A stretch of DNA of 22,215 bases from contig CAZBXQ010000051.1 of assembly GCA_964495935.1 (NCBI GenBank), positions 1 through 22,215 on the forward strand. The letters run 5' to 3'. This DNA is from JAJYSO01 sp964495935 (GTDB lineage Bacteria; Bacteroidota; Bacteroidia; Flavobacteriales; Flavobacteriaceae). This document shows positions 7,045-15,944 of the stretch, one piece after another. The stretch's first letter is position 1; every line of letters starts with the position of its first letter. A model generated the notes under the pieces. It saw nothing but the letters and a program-made list of their open reading frames with translations. It had not been told where the DNA came from and did not search any database. A program made the position numbers and the translations under genes.

Positions 7045-7050
7045 TCTCCT
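7045..7050 (-). promoter_or_regulatory. Shine-Dalgarno site of clpC
   Basis: The minus strand reads AGGAGA, seven bases before the ATG at 7037. Most genes in this window have only A-rich leaders, so this strong site stands out and fits a highly expressed chaperone gene. Confidence 0.65.
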
Positions 7051-7072
7051 TATTGGGTTAAACTGATTAGCC

Positions 7073-7124
7073 TTGTTCAAAAACTATGCCCATATCCATG
7101 TATATCGGGCGTAAACTTGAACAA
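7073..7124. repeat. Nested inverted repeats in the clpC-gyrA intergenic region
   Basis: The outer arms TTGTTCAA (7073-7080) and TTGAACAA (7117-7124) are perfect reverse complements. Inside them GCCCATAT (7088-7095) pairs with ATAT-c-GGGC (7102-7110), leaving one bulged C and a 6-base loop. The right outer arm overlaps a candidate -7 box for clpC. The element could be an operator or a folded mRNA leader; the sequence alone does not decide. Confidence 0.4.
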
Positions 7125-7153
7125 ACTTAATCCTTTTCACAGCAACAAAATTA
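7122..7153 (-). promoter_or_regulatory. Two candidate -7 boxes for clpC
   Basis: The minus strand has TAAGTTTG (7129-7122) and TAATTTTG (7153-7146), both exact TAnnTTTG matches. A TTG lies 16 bases upstream of each, slightly short of the usual 19. No convincing gyrA promoter was recognised in the remaining part, 7154-7276. Confidence 0.4.
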
Positions 7154-7276
7154 CGAAACTTATTAACGACAACGGCGGAATTAATTGTTAATAAATTGTT
7201 CCTAATCCCATTCATATCAGTGATAATTTAGCTAAATTGCTGCGCAAAGTAAAAAGTAGTAAAATAATATAAATAT

Positions 7277-9787
7277 ATGGCTTTAGAAGAAGGCGCAAAG
7301 CTAATTCCTATTAATATTGAGGATGAGATGAAGACAGCCTACATTGATTACTCAATGTCTGTCATTGTGTCACGTGCACTACCGGATGTACGAGACGGTT
7401 TAAAACCCGTTCATCGCAGGGTCTTGTTCGGAATGCACGAATTAGGTTTGGCATCCAACCGACCCCACAAAAAATCGGCTCGTATCGTGGGTGAGGTACT
7501 CGGTAAATATCACCCGCACGGAGACAGTTCGGTGTATGATACGATGGTACGAATGGCACAAGAATGGAGCTTGCGCTATTTAATGGTAGATGGGCAGGGA
7601 AACTTTGGCTCGGTCGATGGAGACAGCCCGGCGGCTATGCGATATACCGAAGCCCGCATGCAGAAGATCAGTGAAGCGATGCTGACCGATATCGAGAAGG
7701 AAACCGTCGATCATCAGCTGAATTTTGACGATACCATTGAAGAACCGGTTGTTCTACCCACGCGAATTCCCAATCTTTTAGTCAATGGAGCCAGCGGTAT
7801 CGCCGTGGGAATGGCAACGAATATGCCCCCTCATAATTTATCGGAGGTTGTCGATGGTACCATTGCGTATATCGATAATCATAATATCGATGTCGAAGGC
7901 TTGATGGAGTATATTAAGGCTCCTGATTTTCCTACCGGAGGAACGATTTATGGCTATGAAGGTGTACGAGAAGCCTTTAAAACCGGAAGAGGGCGGATTA
8001 TCATACGCGCCAAAGCTCATTTTGAAGAAGTACAGGGGAGAGAGTGTATTGTGGTTACCGAAATTCCTTATCAGGTTAACAAGGCAACGATGATCAAGAA
8101 GACGGCCGATATGGTGAACGAGAAGAAAATTGAAGGTATTTCTTTGATTCGTGATGAGTCTGACCGAAACGGAATGCGTGTTGTTTATCAGTTAAAGCGG
8201 GATGCTATTCCCAATATCGTTTTAAATACGCTGTATAAATACACCGCTCTGCAGTCTTCCTTTAGTGTCAATAATATTGCCCTGGTTGAGGGGCGTCCGG
8301 AACAACTTAATTTAAGGGATTTAATTCGACATTTTGTTGACCATCGTCATGATGTCGTGGTACGGCGCACAAAATACGAATTGAGAAAAGCTGAAGAGCG
8401 CGCCCATATTCTTGAGGGATTAATCATTGCCTCCGATCATATTGATGAGGTTATCGCACTTATCCGAGCTTCAAAAAATGCCGACGAAGCCCGTTCGAAG
8501 TTGATCGAACGATTTGATTTGAGCGATATACAGGCACGTGCCATTGTAGAGATGCGCTTGCGTCAATTAACCGGACTGGAGCAAGACAAACTCCGAACAG
8601 AATATGAGGAGTTGATGGAAACGATTAAGGAGCTGAAAGAAATTTTGGCCAGTCGGGATCGCCGGATGGAAATTATCAAAGATGAACTTCTTGAAGTGAA
8701 GGCCAACTTTGGTGACGAGCGACGCTCGGTTATCGATTATGCCGGCGGAGAATTGAGTATTGAAGATATGATTCCGGATGAGCAAGTGGTGATCTCAATT
8801 TCTCATGCGGGCTATATCAAGCGTACACCACTGACCGAATACCGAAAGCAAAGAAGGGGAGGAATTGGTTCTAAAGCTTCGACTACCCGAAAAGAGGACT
8901 TTCTGGAGTACCTTTTTGTAGGAACCAACCACCAGTATATGATCTTCTTTACAGAGCAAGGACAATGTTACTGGATGCGGGTATATGAAATTCCCGAAGG
9001 CAGTAAAACCTCCAAAGGAAGAGCCATTCAAAACCTGATTAATATCGATAAAGACGATACTATCAAAGCCTTTATCTGTACTCAGGATCTGAACGATGAG
9101 GACTATATTAATAGTCATTATGTGATCATGGCCACAAAAAAAGGGCAGGTTAAAAAGACCTTGCTGGAACAATATTCACGCCCCCGGTCAAATGGAATTC
9201 GCGCCATCGGAATTCGGGAAGGCGATGAACTGCTCTCTGCAAAATTAACAACCGGTGACAGCGAGATTATGTTGGCCACGAAGAATGGAAAGGCCATTCG
9301 TTTTGAGGAAAGTAAAACCCGGCCCATGGGACGAACCGCATCAGGGGTTCGTGGAATCCGGTTAAGTAATGAAAATGACGAGGTAATAGGAATGGTTTCC
9401 ATTAATAATTCGGAGGCCGACATTCTGGTGGTTTCCGAAAACGGATATGGAAAGCGAACCCGTCTTGAAGACTACACGGTCACTAATCGTGGTGGTAAAG
9501 GCGTAAAAACCCTGAATATTACGGATAAAACAGGGCAACTGGTGGCCATTAAAAGTGTTGTCGATGAAAATGAATTGATGATTATCAATCGCTCCGGAGT
9601 GGCTATTCGATTTGCCGTTGCCAATATTCGGGTGATGGGACGCGCTACTCAAGGGGTTCGATTAATTAATTTGAGAGATGATGATGCCATCGCTGCGGTG
9701 GCTCGTATCGTGATCGAGGAAGAGGAAGAAGAGGAAAGTTTAAAAAATGGTATAACTCTTGCTTCTGAATCTGATGAGGAAGAATAA
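7277..9787 (+). CDS. gyrA: DNA gyrase subunit A
   Basis: An 836-residue type IIA topoisomerase subunit that breaks and rejoins DNA and, with GyrB, introduces negative supercoils. The breakage-reunion domain has the catalytic tyrosine Y123 in MRYTEAR. The quinolone-determining stretch HPHGDSSVYD (79-88) keeps Ser and Asp at the positions equivalent to E. coli S83 and D87, the wild-type state. A coiled-coil tower follows (about 400-480). The C-terminal beta-pinwheel begins with QRRGGIG (525-531), a GyrA-box with Ile where Lys or Arg is usual; ParC lacks this box, so the gene is gyrA and not parC. The pinwheel blades are visible as GYIKRT, KKGQVKKT, NGYGKRT and similar. The protein ends in an acidic tail. 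The start at ATG 7277 has an A-rich leader. Confidence 0.97.
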   Translation: MALEEGAKLIPINIEDEMKTAYIDYSMSVIVSRALPDVRDGLKPVHRRVLFGMHELGLASNRPHKKSARIVGEVLGKYHPHGDSSVYDTMVRMAQEWSLRYLMVDGQGNFGSVDGDSPAAMRYTEARMQKISEAMLTDIEKETVDHQLNFDDTIEEPVVLPTRIPNLLVNGASGIAVGMATNMPPHNLSEVVDGTIAYIDNHNIDVEGLMEYIKAPDFPTGGTIYGYEGVREAFKTGRGRIIIRAKAHFEEVQGRECIVVTEIPYQVNKATMIKKTADMVNEKKIEGISLIRDESDRNGMRVVYQLKRDAIPNIVLNTLYKYTALQSSFSVNNIALVEGRPEQLNLRDLIRHFVDHRHDVVVRRTKYELRKAEERAHILEGLIIASDHIDEVIALIRASKNADEARSKLIERFDLSDIQARAIVEMRLRQLTGLEQDKLRTEYEELMETIKELKEILASRDRRMEIIKDELLEVKANFGDERRSVIDYAGGELSIEDMIPDEQVVISISHAGYIKRTPLTEYRKQRRGGIGSKASTTRKEDFLEYLFVGTNHQYMIFFTEQGQCYWMRVYEIPEGSKTSKGRAIQNLINIDKDDTIKAFICTQDLNDEDYINSHYVIMATKKGQVKKTLLEQYSRPRSNGIRAIGIREGDELLSAKLTTGDSEIMLATKNGKAIRFEESKTRPMGRTASGVRGIRLSNENDEVIGMVSINNSEADILVVSENGYGKRTRLEDYTVTNRGGKGVKTLNITDKTGQLVAIKSVVDENELMIINRSGVAIRFAVANIRVMGRATQGVRLINLRDDDAIAAVARIVIEEEEEEESLKNGITLASESDEEE

Positions 9788-9824
9788 ATTTGTATATTTA
9801 CGAATACTAACTAAAATGAATATT

Positions 9825-11072
9825 ATGAAAATCAAATTTCTATCCATCTTACTTTTGGCCGCAGGAATGACCGCCTTGGGTCAGAAAAAAGAAATTAAAA
9901 ATGCTGAAAAAGCAGTTAAACAAGGAAATTACGAAGAAGCGCGCAGCTTTCTTCAGGATGCTGAAGATGCTGATTTTGCTTCGTTGAACAAGCGTTGGCA
10001 AGGGCGGTATTATATGGCCGAGGGCAATTCTTATTACGAAGAGAATAAGGAATCGGCAGATGCCGACGGCTTGGCAAAAGCCGTAAAAAGTTATAATAAA
10101 GCCGATGAATTGGGAGATCGGGATGCCCAAGAAAAAAAACAGGAATTACTCCAATTGCTTTTAGACAGCGGTATTGAAAGTCAAAACTCCCAAGACTATG
10201 TCGATGCGTATAAGAAAATGGAAGCCGCTTATGAGCTTTCACCCACCGATACCATTTATCTTTTTGCCGCGGCAGGAAATGCCTTTAATGCCGAAGATGA
10301 CGAGGAAGCTATTAAGCTCCATGAGCGTTTGGTAGATATGGGATACCGAGGGGATTCCATGCAGTATTTTGCGGTTGAAAAAGAATCGGGTGAGAAACAA
10401 GCTTTCCCCGATAAAGAACAGCGCGACTTAATGGTAAAAACCGGTCAATATGAAGATCCTACGGATGAGCAGGATGAACGAAAGGATGGCGATATTATCA
10501 AACAGCTGGCCGTCCTTTATCTTCGTAATGATGAACAGGATAAGGCCATAAAAGCCATTCAACAAGCAAAAGAAGTAAACCCCGGAGATATCGATATTGA
10601 CAAAGCAGAAGCTCAGGTCTATTTGGAAATGGGAGATCGAGAAAAATTTGTCGATATCATTTCGAGCTTGGTGGACAAAGATCCCGATAATGCCGGTGAA
10701 TATTACAGAATCCTTGGACATGCTGCTATCGAAGATGAAGACTATGAGAAAGCCGAAGAGAATTACAAAAAAGCAATTGAAAAGGACGACACCGAAAAAG
10801 AAGCCTATAACGGATTGGCTAATTTGAAGTTGAAGGAGCAGGAGGAAATAGTGGCCGAAATGAATAAATTGGGAATGTCTAAAGAGGATGAAAAAAAATA
10901 TAATGAGCTACAAGAAAAGCGTTTGGAACTATTGAAAGAAGCCCTTCCTTATTTAAACCGATCATTTGAATTGGATGATCAGGATATGGGAACTATCCGA
11001 ACCCTGTACAACATCCACAGACAATTGGAAAATAAAGAAGAAGCTGAAAAGTATAAAGCCATGATGCAATAA
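9825..11072 (+). CDS. Secreted or periplasmic tetratricopeptide-repeat protein
   Basis: A 415-residue protein with a signal peptide (MKIKFLSILLLAAGMTALGQ, cleavage probably just before or after the Gln) and no membrane segments afterwards, so it should be exported. It carries several helical pairs of TPR type, for example AEKAVKQGNYEEARSFL, LAVLYLRNDEQDKAIKAIQQ and ILGHAAIEDEDYEKAEENYK, and is strongly acidic and charged. TPR proteins of this kind serve as scaffolds; no enzyme motif is seen. The frame is open back into gyrA, but the signal peptide fixes the start at ATG 9825, or ATG 9816 three codons earlier. A near-consensus -7 box TATATTTA lies at 9793-9800, so it may have its own promoter as well as reading from gyrA. 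I recall a similar TPR gene after gyrA in other flavobacteria. Function unknown. Confidence 0.82.
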   Translation: MKIKFLSILLLAAGMTALGQKKEIKNAEKAVKQGNYEEARSFLQDAEDADFASLNKRWQGRYYMAEGNSYYEENKESADADGLAKAVKSYNKADELGDRDAQEKKQELLQLLLDSGIESQNSQDYVDAYKKMEAAYELSPTDTIYLFAAAGNAFNAEDDEEAIKLHERLVDMGYRGDSMQYFAVEKESGEKQAFPDKEQRDLMVKTGQYEDPTDEQDERKDGDIIKQLAVLYLRNDEQDKAIKAIQQAKEVNPGDIDIDKAEAQVYLEMGDREKFVDIISSLVDKDPDNAGEYYRILGHAAIEDEDYEKAEENYKKAIEKDDTEKEAYNGLANLKLKEQEEIVAEMNKLGMSKEDEKKYNELQEKRLELLKEALPYLNRSFELDDQDMGTIRTLYNIHRQLENKEEAEKYKAMMQ

Positions 11073-11100
11073 GCTTACCGCTCCATAAAAACCGGATAAA

Positions 11101-11131
11101 GAGCCCACTTTTCGATGAAAGGTGGGTTTTT
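11101..11131 (+). terminator. Rho-independent terminator after the TPR gene
   Basis: CCCAC (11104-11108) with flanking TTT pairs with AAAG-GTGGG (11118-11125), leaving a small bulge, and is followed by TTTTT. It lies 29 bases past the stop and ends the gyrA/TPR transcription unit, facing the convergent LysR gene. The remaining bases to 11195 show nothing clear. Confidence 0.75.
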
Positions 11132-11195
11132 CGTTTGCTATATCTCAACATACCCGATAAGACTTGGATAGATATAATAAAACCTGGCGGAAGGG

Positions 11196-12119
11196 TTAAT
11201 AATCCTTGATCCAGTCAAATTTATCGTGAATAATTTCTTCCTTATTATGCTGAACAAATTCCAAATAGGCCTTTGCTGCCGGAGATAACTTTTTGGATTG
11301 TAGCCAGATCAATCGCCAAGTGGTGGTAATCGGCAGCCCTTGAAGCGGGATGATTTGTAATTCTTCATTTTTTAATTCGTGACGCAACCCGATTACGGGC
11401 ATGATCGAATATCCGATTCCGGCCATCACCGCTTGTTTAACGGCTTCATTGGTAACCAATTGAATTCTCTTATGTACCGGCAGCTTATTTTGCGCGATAA
11501 AAGCTTTCATGGCATCACGTGTGGCGGAGCCTTTTTCTCTGAAAATAAGTTGCATCGATTCAAATAAGGATTCTTCTGATTCTGTCGAACTGAGTTTTCC
11601 ATTGCTCTTCCCAATCAAAAACAGTCGGTTGGGCATCAGTTTCTCTTGATTGATTTTTAAGTTCTTGGGTAAAACCGAAACCAATGCAAAATCGACTTCA
11701 TTCCTTTTAAGACTCTCGACTACTTTTAATTTATTGGTTACATCGATATCCAAATCGAGACCTTCGTGTAAATTGATAAATCCCGACAGAAAGTTGGGTA
11801 AGACATATTGCCCCGTAGAAACACAGGAGATGTGCAATCGCCCGGATAATTCCCCTTTGTATGCTGAGGTTTTATAGTTTAAGGCATCCACTTCATTCAG
11901 TATCTTTTCGGCAGATTCAGCAATACTATGGCCAAAATCTGTAATGTAGAGCTGTCGGCCAACCACTTCGGTTAAAGGGATAGAAAACTGATGCTGAAAG
12001 TTTTTTAATTGAATGGATACGGCAGGCTGTGTCATGTAGAGCTCTTCTGCAGTTTTGGTGATACTTTTGTTTTCGACGACCTTCAGGAAAATCTGCAACT
12101 GATTTAAAGTGTAATCCAT
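11196..12119 (-). CDS. LysR-family regulator, probable regulator of the dab operon
   Basis: A 307-residue LysR-type regulator. The N-terminal winged HTH (1-65) shows LNQLQIFLKVVENKSITKTA, then AEELYMTQPAVSIQLKNF. The effector-binding domain of periplasmic-binding fold starts near 90 (GELSGRLHISCVSTGQYVLP) and runs to the end. CysB/CbbR-like regulators have this layout, and the Q-P-A-V-S recognition helix is typical. The frame is open far upstream, but ATG 12119 gives the standard LysR N-terminus MDYTLNQLQIF. It is divergent from dabB with 103 bases between start codons, the arrangement in which LysR proteins usually control the neighbouring operon and themselves. The effector is unknown; a signal of inorganic carbon status is a reasonable guess from the neighbours only. 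Confidence 0.9.
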   Translation of the reverse strand: MDYTLNQLQIFLKVVENKSITKTAEELYMTQPAVSIQLKNFQHQFSIPLTEVVGRQLYITDFGHSIAESAEKILNEVDALNYKTSAYKGELSGRLHISCVSTGQYVLPNFLSGFINLHEGLDLDIDVTNKLKVVESLKRNEVDFALVSVLPKNLKINQEKLMPNRLFLIGKSNGKLSSTESEESLFESMQLIFREKGSATRDAMKAFIAQNKLPVHKRIQLVTNEAVKQAVMAGIGYSIMPVIGLRHELKNEELQIIPLQGLPITTTWRLIWLQSKKLSPAAKAYLEFVQHNKEEIIHDKFDWIKDY

Positions 12120-12143
12120 AAAAATAATTAATGTATCATATAG

Positions 12144-12151
12144 CAAATATA
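12144..12151 (-). promoter_or_regulatory. Candidate -7 promoter box for the lysR gene
   Basis: The minus strand reads TATATTTG, an exact TAnnTTTG match, 24 bases before the ATG at 12119. A TTG lies 13 bases upstream, too close for a standard -33. LysR binding to this interval is expected, but I could not pick a convincing T-N11-A site. Confidence 0.4.
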
Positions 12152-12177
12152 AATAAATTTTATCCAAAAGGTTTCTC

Positions 12178-12185
12178 TTACTTTG
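12178..12185 (+). promoter_or_regulatory. Candidate -7 promoter box for the dabBA operon
   Basis: TTACTTTG followed by CACCC matches TAnnTTTG at seven of eight positions, and the trailing C-rich bases are typical of strong promoters in this phylum. It lies 37 bases before ATG 12223 and only seven before ATG 12193, so it favours the downstream start for dabB. No -33 TTG is present at standard spacing, consistent with an activator-dependent promoter. Confidence 0.45.
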
Positions 12186-12222
12186 CACCCGAATGAACCT
12201 ATTAAAATTTAACAATTCGTTT

Positions 12223-13662
12223 ATGAATACTAAGAATCCTCGCCCCAGTGCGCTTTTTATTGTGGTGTCGGGCTTTTTATGGCTCCTGTTTTTGTTGAGC
12301 ATTGGTTGTATTGTTGCTTATTATCCCAATGCACCGGAATGGGAAGGGGGAGGAGTTTTTCGTATTAATAGTTTGACATTGATTATCTGGGCCACCGTGA
12401 CTTTTTTCAGCGCAGTGGTAAGCACATTTGCCAGTAAATACCTCATTGGGTTTCGGTATTACAATCGTTTTATCGGGCTCAGTCTGGGATTTACCTTTTC
12501 GGTATCGCTTCTGGTTTTTTCGAATCATATTGCCGTGCTCTTAATCGCCTGGTTTGGGATGGGCTTTTTTATGGCCCGGCTTATTGGAATTGACACCCGA
12601 TGGGGAGAGGCTCGAGAGGCTGCTCGTTATTGCCAGCGACATTTTTCCTTTGGAAGTCTTTTTCTGGCGATCGGGTTGTTATTATTATCCTTTTCTGTTC
12701 ATGAATTCACACTTAGCGGTTTGACGCAGCATTTTGACGATATTCCTTTTTGGATTCTGCTCACTGCGGCCCTCTGTATAATTGTAGCTGCCGCTATTCA
12801 ATCGGCCATGTTTCCTTTTCATCGGTGGTTGCTTTCCGCCATGACTTCTCCTACGCCGGCGTCAGCATTGATGCACGCGGGTTTTGTAAATGGAGCCGGG
12901 ATCTTACTCACGTTATTGGCACCTTTATTTTTCAAATCCAATACGATGACGCTCCTGATCTTTATTGGAGGGATAACGGCGGTCGTAGCCCAATTCGCAA
13001 AGTTGATACAAGTTCATATAAAACAGAAGTTAGGCTGCTCAACCACTGCGCAGATGGCGTTTATGATTATGCAATGTGGGTTGGGATTCTTTAATGCAGC
13101 GGTTGTCCATTTAATTTTACACGGCTTTTATAAGGCTTATCTGTTTCTTTCCTCCGGTGAAGAAATCAAACATCTCTCTCCTTATAAAACTGAGCGTCGG
13201 AAGCTTAACACCGGACAAGCGGTGATTGTTTTTTTACTGGGTATTTTGGGAGCCGTTCTCTTCGCTTGGATTACCGGTAAAGGATTAGAGGCTGACGGAG
13301 GTATCTTTTTAACGCTTATCGTTGCAATTACGGTAGGTCAGGCCATGGACAACATTATTAAACGCCAGGAATTGTCAACCACCCTGCGAATGATTATTGC
13401 CCCGATAGCTTTTTTTATCAGTATCGGGCTTTATGCACTGTTATATAACGGATCCACTGTATTTATGAGTGATTTACCGATGATTGATCATCCGGAACAA
13501 CTCTCGGTATTGCAAATTGTATTTGGGGTAGTTTTCCTGATAGGTTTCTTTATCATGAAATTGGGGATTTACGAAAATTTCCCTTGGTTATATGTGCGAT
13601 TAGTCAACGACTCGCAACCCTATAAAAAGACCGTATTACGGTATAAAAAATCTGCCCAATGA
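12223..13662 (+). CDS. dabB: DabB-like membrane subunit of an inorganic-carbon transporter
   Basis: A 479-residue integral membrane protein with roughly twelve hydrophobic segments, related to the antiporter-like subunits of respiratory complex I (NuoL/ND5). Recognisable parts are the conserved SPTPASALMHAGFVNGAGILL loop and helix (around 205-225), and the LGCSTTAQMAFMIMQCGLGF and AAVVHLILHGFYKAYLF helices with conserved Lys and His. Standing alone beside a DUF2309 gene and without other complex I genes, it fits DabB (MpsA in Staphylococcus), which is thought to use the ion gradient to drive vectorial CO2 hydration or bicarbonate uptake with DabA. An alternative ATG at 12193 would add ten polar residues; the promoter box just ahead of it makes 12223 more likely. 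Its stop overlaps the dabA start as ATGA, so the two are translationally coupled. Confidence 0.85.
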   Translation: MNTKNPRPSALFIVVSGFLWLLFLLSIGCIVAYYPNAPEWEGGGVFRINSLTLIIWATVTFFSAVVSTFASKYLIGFRYYNRFIGLSLGFTFSVSLLVFSNHIAVLLIAWFGMGFFMARLIGIDTRWGEAREAARYCQRHFSFGSLFLAIGLLLLSFSVHEFTLSGLTQHFDDIPFWILLTAALCIIVAAAIQSAMFPFHRWLLSAMTSPTPASALMHAGFVNGAGILLTLLAPLFFKSNTMTLLIFIGGITAVVAQFAKLIQVHIKQKLGCSTTAQMAFMIMQCGLGFFNAAVVHLILHGFYKAYLFLSSGEEIKHLSPYKTERRKLNTGQAVIVFLLGILGAVLFAWITGKGLEADGGIFLTLIVAITVGQAMDNIIKRQELSTTLRMIIAPIAFFISIGLYALLYNGSTVFMSDLPMIDHPEQLSVLQIVFGVVFLIGFFIMKLGIYENFPWLYVRLVNDSQPYKKTVLRYKKSAQ

Positions 13663-15944
13663 AAAAGCAAGAACTACACGATAAAATAAATAGTGCTGCG
13701 CAGGCTATAGGGAAAACCTGGCCATTGTATTCCTTTGTAACGGCCAATCCGTTATCCGGCTATGAGGATGCTCATTTTTTGGAGGCTGTGGAACAGGCCG
13801 GGAATTTATGGGATGCTCAAGTTCTCCCCGCAGCTAAAATTTTTCGACAAGCCTGGGAGGAAGGCCGAATAGATCCCGATGAAATTCAAAAGATATTACG
13901 GGAAAATGGCAAAACCGAATCGCCTGAGCATTCTTTGGAAGCCATGGAAACTGAACTTCCTGAGGAACATCTTAATCCGCAGCACGAGTTGGACCGGCTT
14001 ACCGTCAAATGGGTGGCGTTATTTATGGATGAGGGTTTGGCAGCCTGGCCTATGCCTTTTAAAGAAATGGGATTCTATACCGCTTGGCGTAAACTCATTG
14101 TGTACGATGAAGATATCAACGAGCATTTTACGGTGAAAATTCCAATCCAACCGGAGGAAGCACTGTCACAAGTCCTGGAGGAATTTGAGGAGGAGGATCG
14201 TCAAAAGATTTTAGAACGTCACCTTGCTGCTTTGCCGGGATGGGCGGGATTCATCAAATATCGAATGGAGAATAACTCCATTTGGAATCAAGAGTATCCG
14301 ATAGACCTTTTACAGTATCTGGCTGTTCGTCTCTGGATGGCATCCTGTATTGGTGCTCCCCTTATCCCCGATGAGAAATATAAAAAAGATCCCGATTTAC
14401 TGGCATTAAAATATTGCTGGCTTGAGGCTTGGGAGCGCACTTGGCAAAAGCGGTTTTTTAAGAAGTTAAAGGGGAATTCAAAAACGACTCCAGAAAAATC
14501 AAAAGCAGTTCCGGATGTGCAACTGGTCTTCTGTCTGGATAGTCGGTCAGAAGTGCTTCGCCGACTCCTTGAAGCGCGTGGAAATTATGAAACCTTTGGT
14601 TCGGCGGGTTCTTTTGGGATTTTGATGGATTATCAGAATCCTGAAAGCGGTCTTATTAATAAGGCTTCGCCGGCTATGGTGCCTTCGCAGTTTATTGTTC
14701 ATGAGGAGCCCTCGCCAAAATATCATAAAGAGGCAAAGAAATACCGAGAAGAGGGAAAACGTTTGGGAACGTATGCTTATTTCCTGAAACGGATGAAAAA
14801 TATCCTTCCCTCAGCTTTTGGATTTGTAGAAGGATCGGGTTTCTATTATGGCTTCTTTATGCTCCTGCGAATTTTTAACCCCGTTAAGGCCGATCGTCTA
14901 ATGCTCCGGCATCAGGAAGGTCTTGAAAAGATATACGACGCCCATATCAGTCCAATCGGGCAAGAAGAGGGAGAATATGATGATATTCCTTTATCGACGC
15001 AGGTAGGTTTAGTGAAAGCGGCTTTTGACTCCTGTGGATGGCGAACTTTTGCGCCCTTGGTGGTTTTTACGGGACACGCCAGCCATAGTGCCAATAACCC
15101 GTTTTACTCCAGTTTGGACTGTGGAGCCTGTGCGGGAAATCCGGGGAAACGAAATGCTCGGGCATTAGCACGACTGGCCAATTCTAAAGCAGTAAGAAAA
15201 GAATTGCGAGAAAAACACGATATCCAAATCCCGGGGAACACTCTTTTTATGGCGGGGGAACATATCACTTCGACAGACCATGTGGAACTCTTTGACACGG
15301 AAGTGCCCGAAAGTCATCGAGAAACTCTTCACCGACTTCGACAGGATTTGTTGGAAGTAAAGAAAAGTATGACACGAGAACGGTTAAACGAGCCTAAAAA
15401 AGCAGTCTCTTGGGCCCGGAGAAAGGCTTATAGCTGGTCTGAATCTCGTCCGGAATGGGGGTTGTCGGGTCATGCGGGATATATTATCGGGCCGCGCTCA
15501 CTTTCCCGGAACGACGAATACAGCGATTGCTTTCTCAGTTCGTATGATTGGGAAATCGATTCCGACGGTTCTATTTTAAAAGGAATCATGCAAGGCCCTC
15601 TGCTGGTTTGTCAATGGATTAGCAATCACTATTATTTCTCTACGGTCGATAATGAGGTTTTTGGGGGAGGTTCCAAGATCACCTTAAATATTACCGGGAA
15701 ATACGGAGTGGTGCAAGGGAATGGCAGCGATTTAAAAATGGGACTCCCCCTACAATCCCTGATGTCAACAGACGATAAAGTGTATCATTATCCACTTCGA
15801 TTGAGCACCCTGATTCAGGCACCAAAACGGTATATTACCGAGATCTTGGAAAGTGATGATAAACTCAGGAGCTTATTGGATAATGGCTGGATTCATCTTT
15901 TTGTTATGGATCCCGAAAAAAATAATCAAATTGAGCGTTACTAA
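13659..15944 (+). CDS. dabA: DabA-like subunit (DUF2309/UPF0753), beta-carbonic-anhydrase-like
   Basis: A 761-residue protein of the DUF2309/UPF0753 family. In the Halothiobacillus neapolitanus DabA a zinc site is formed by Cys and Asp two residues apart, and by His and Cys fifteen residues apart. Here the same pattern is visible: C292 and D294 in VFCLDSRSE, H473 in FTGHASHS, and C488 in LDCGACAG, with exactly that spacing. The N-terminus contains the family motif TWPLYSFVTANPLSGYED. There is no signal peptide or membrane helix; the protein is thought to be a peripheral cytoplasmic partner of DabB, converting CO2 to bicarbonate in a one-way, energy-coupled manner. Its ATG overlaps the dabB stop. 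No RuBisCO or carboxysome genes lie in the window, so the likely role is supplying bicarbonate to carboxylases in low CO2. Confidence 0.92.
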   Translation: MKKQELHDKINSAAQAIGKTWPLYSFVTANPLSGYEDAHFLEAVEQAGNLWDAQVLPAAKIFRQAWEEGRIDPDEIQKILRENGKTESPEHSLEAMETELPEEHLNPQHELDRLTVKWVALFMDEGLAAWPMPFKEMGFYTAWRKLIVYDEDINEHFTVKIPIQPEEALSQVLEEFEEEDRQKILERHLAALPGWAGFIKYRMENNSIWNQEYPIDLLQYLAVRLWMASCIGAPLIPDEKYKKDPDLLALKYCWLEAWERTWQKRFFKKLKGNSKTTPEKSKAVPDVQLVFCLDSRSEVLRRLLEARGNYETFGSAGSFGILMDYQNPESGLINKASPAMVPSQFIVHEEPSPKYHKEAKKYREEGKRLGTYAYFLKRMKNILPSAFGFVEGSGFYYGFFMLLRIFNPVKADRLMLRHQEGLEKIYDAHISPIGQEEGEYDDIPLSTQVGLVKAAFDSCGWRTFAPLVVFTGHASHSANNPFYSSLDCGACAGNPGKRNARALARLANSKAVRKELREKHDIQIPGNTLFMAGEHITSTDHVELFDTEVPESHRETLHRLRQDLLEVKKSMTRERLNEPKKAVSWARRKAYSWSESRPEWGLSGHAGYIIGPRSLSRNDEYSDCFLSSYDWEIDSDGSILKGIMQGPLLVCQWISNHYYFSTVDNEVFGGGSKITLNITGKYGVVQGNGSDLKMGLPLQSLMSTDDKVYHYPLRLSTLIQAPKRYITEILESDDKLRSLLDNGWIHLFVMDPEKNNQIERY

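Noticed and set aside
9759..9824. Longer TPR protein overlapping the end of gyrA
   Set aside because: The extension would place charged residues before the signal peptide; ATG 9825 or 9816 gives a normal exported protein.
12120..12302. N-terminal extension of the LysR protein
   Set aside because: It would run across the divergent promoter region into the start of dabB; ATG 12119 gives the standard LysR N-terminus.
12223..13662. A respiratory complex I gene (nuoL or nuoM)
   Set aside because: No other nuo genes are adjacent, and the gene is translationally coupled to a DUF2309 gene, which marks the DAB/MpsAB system.
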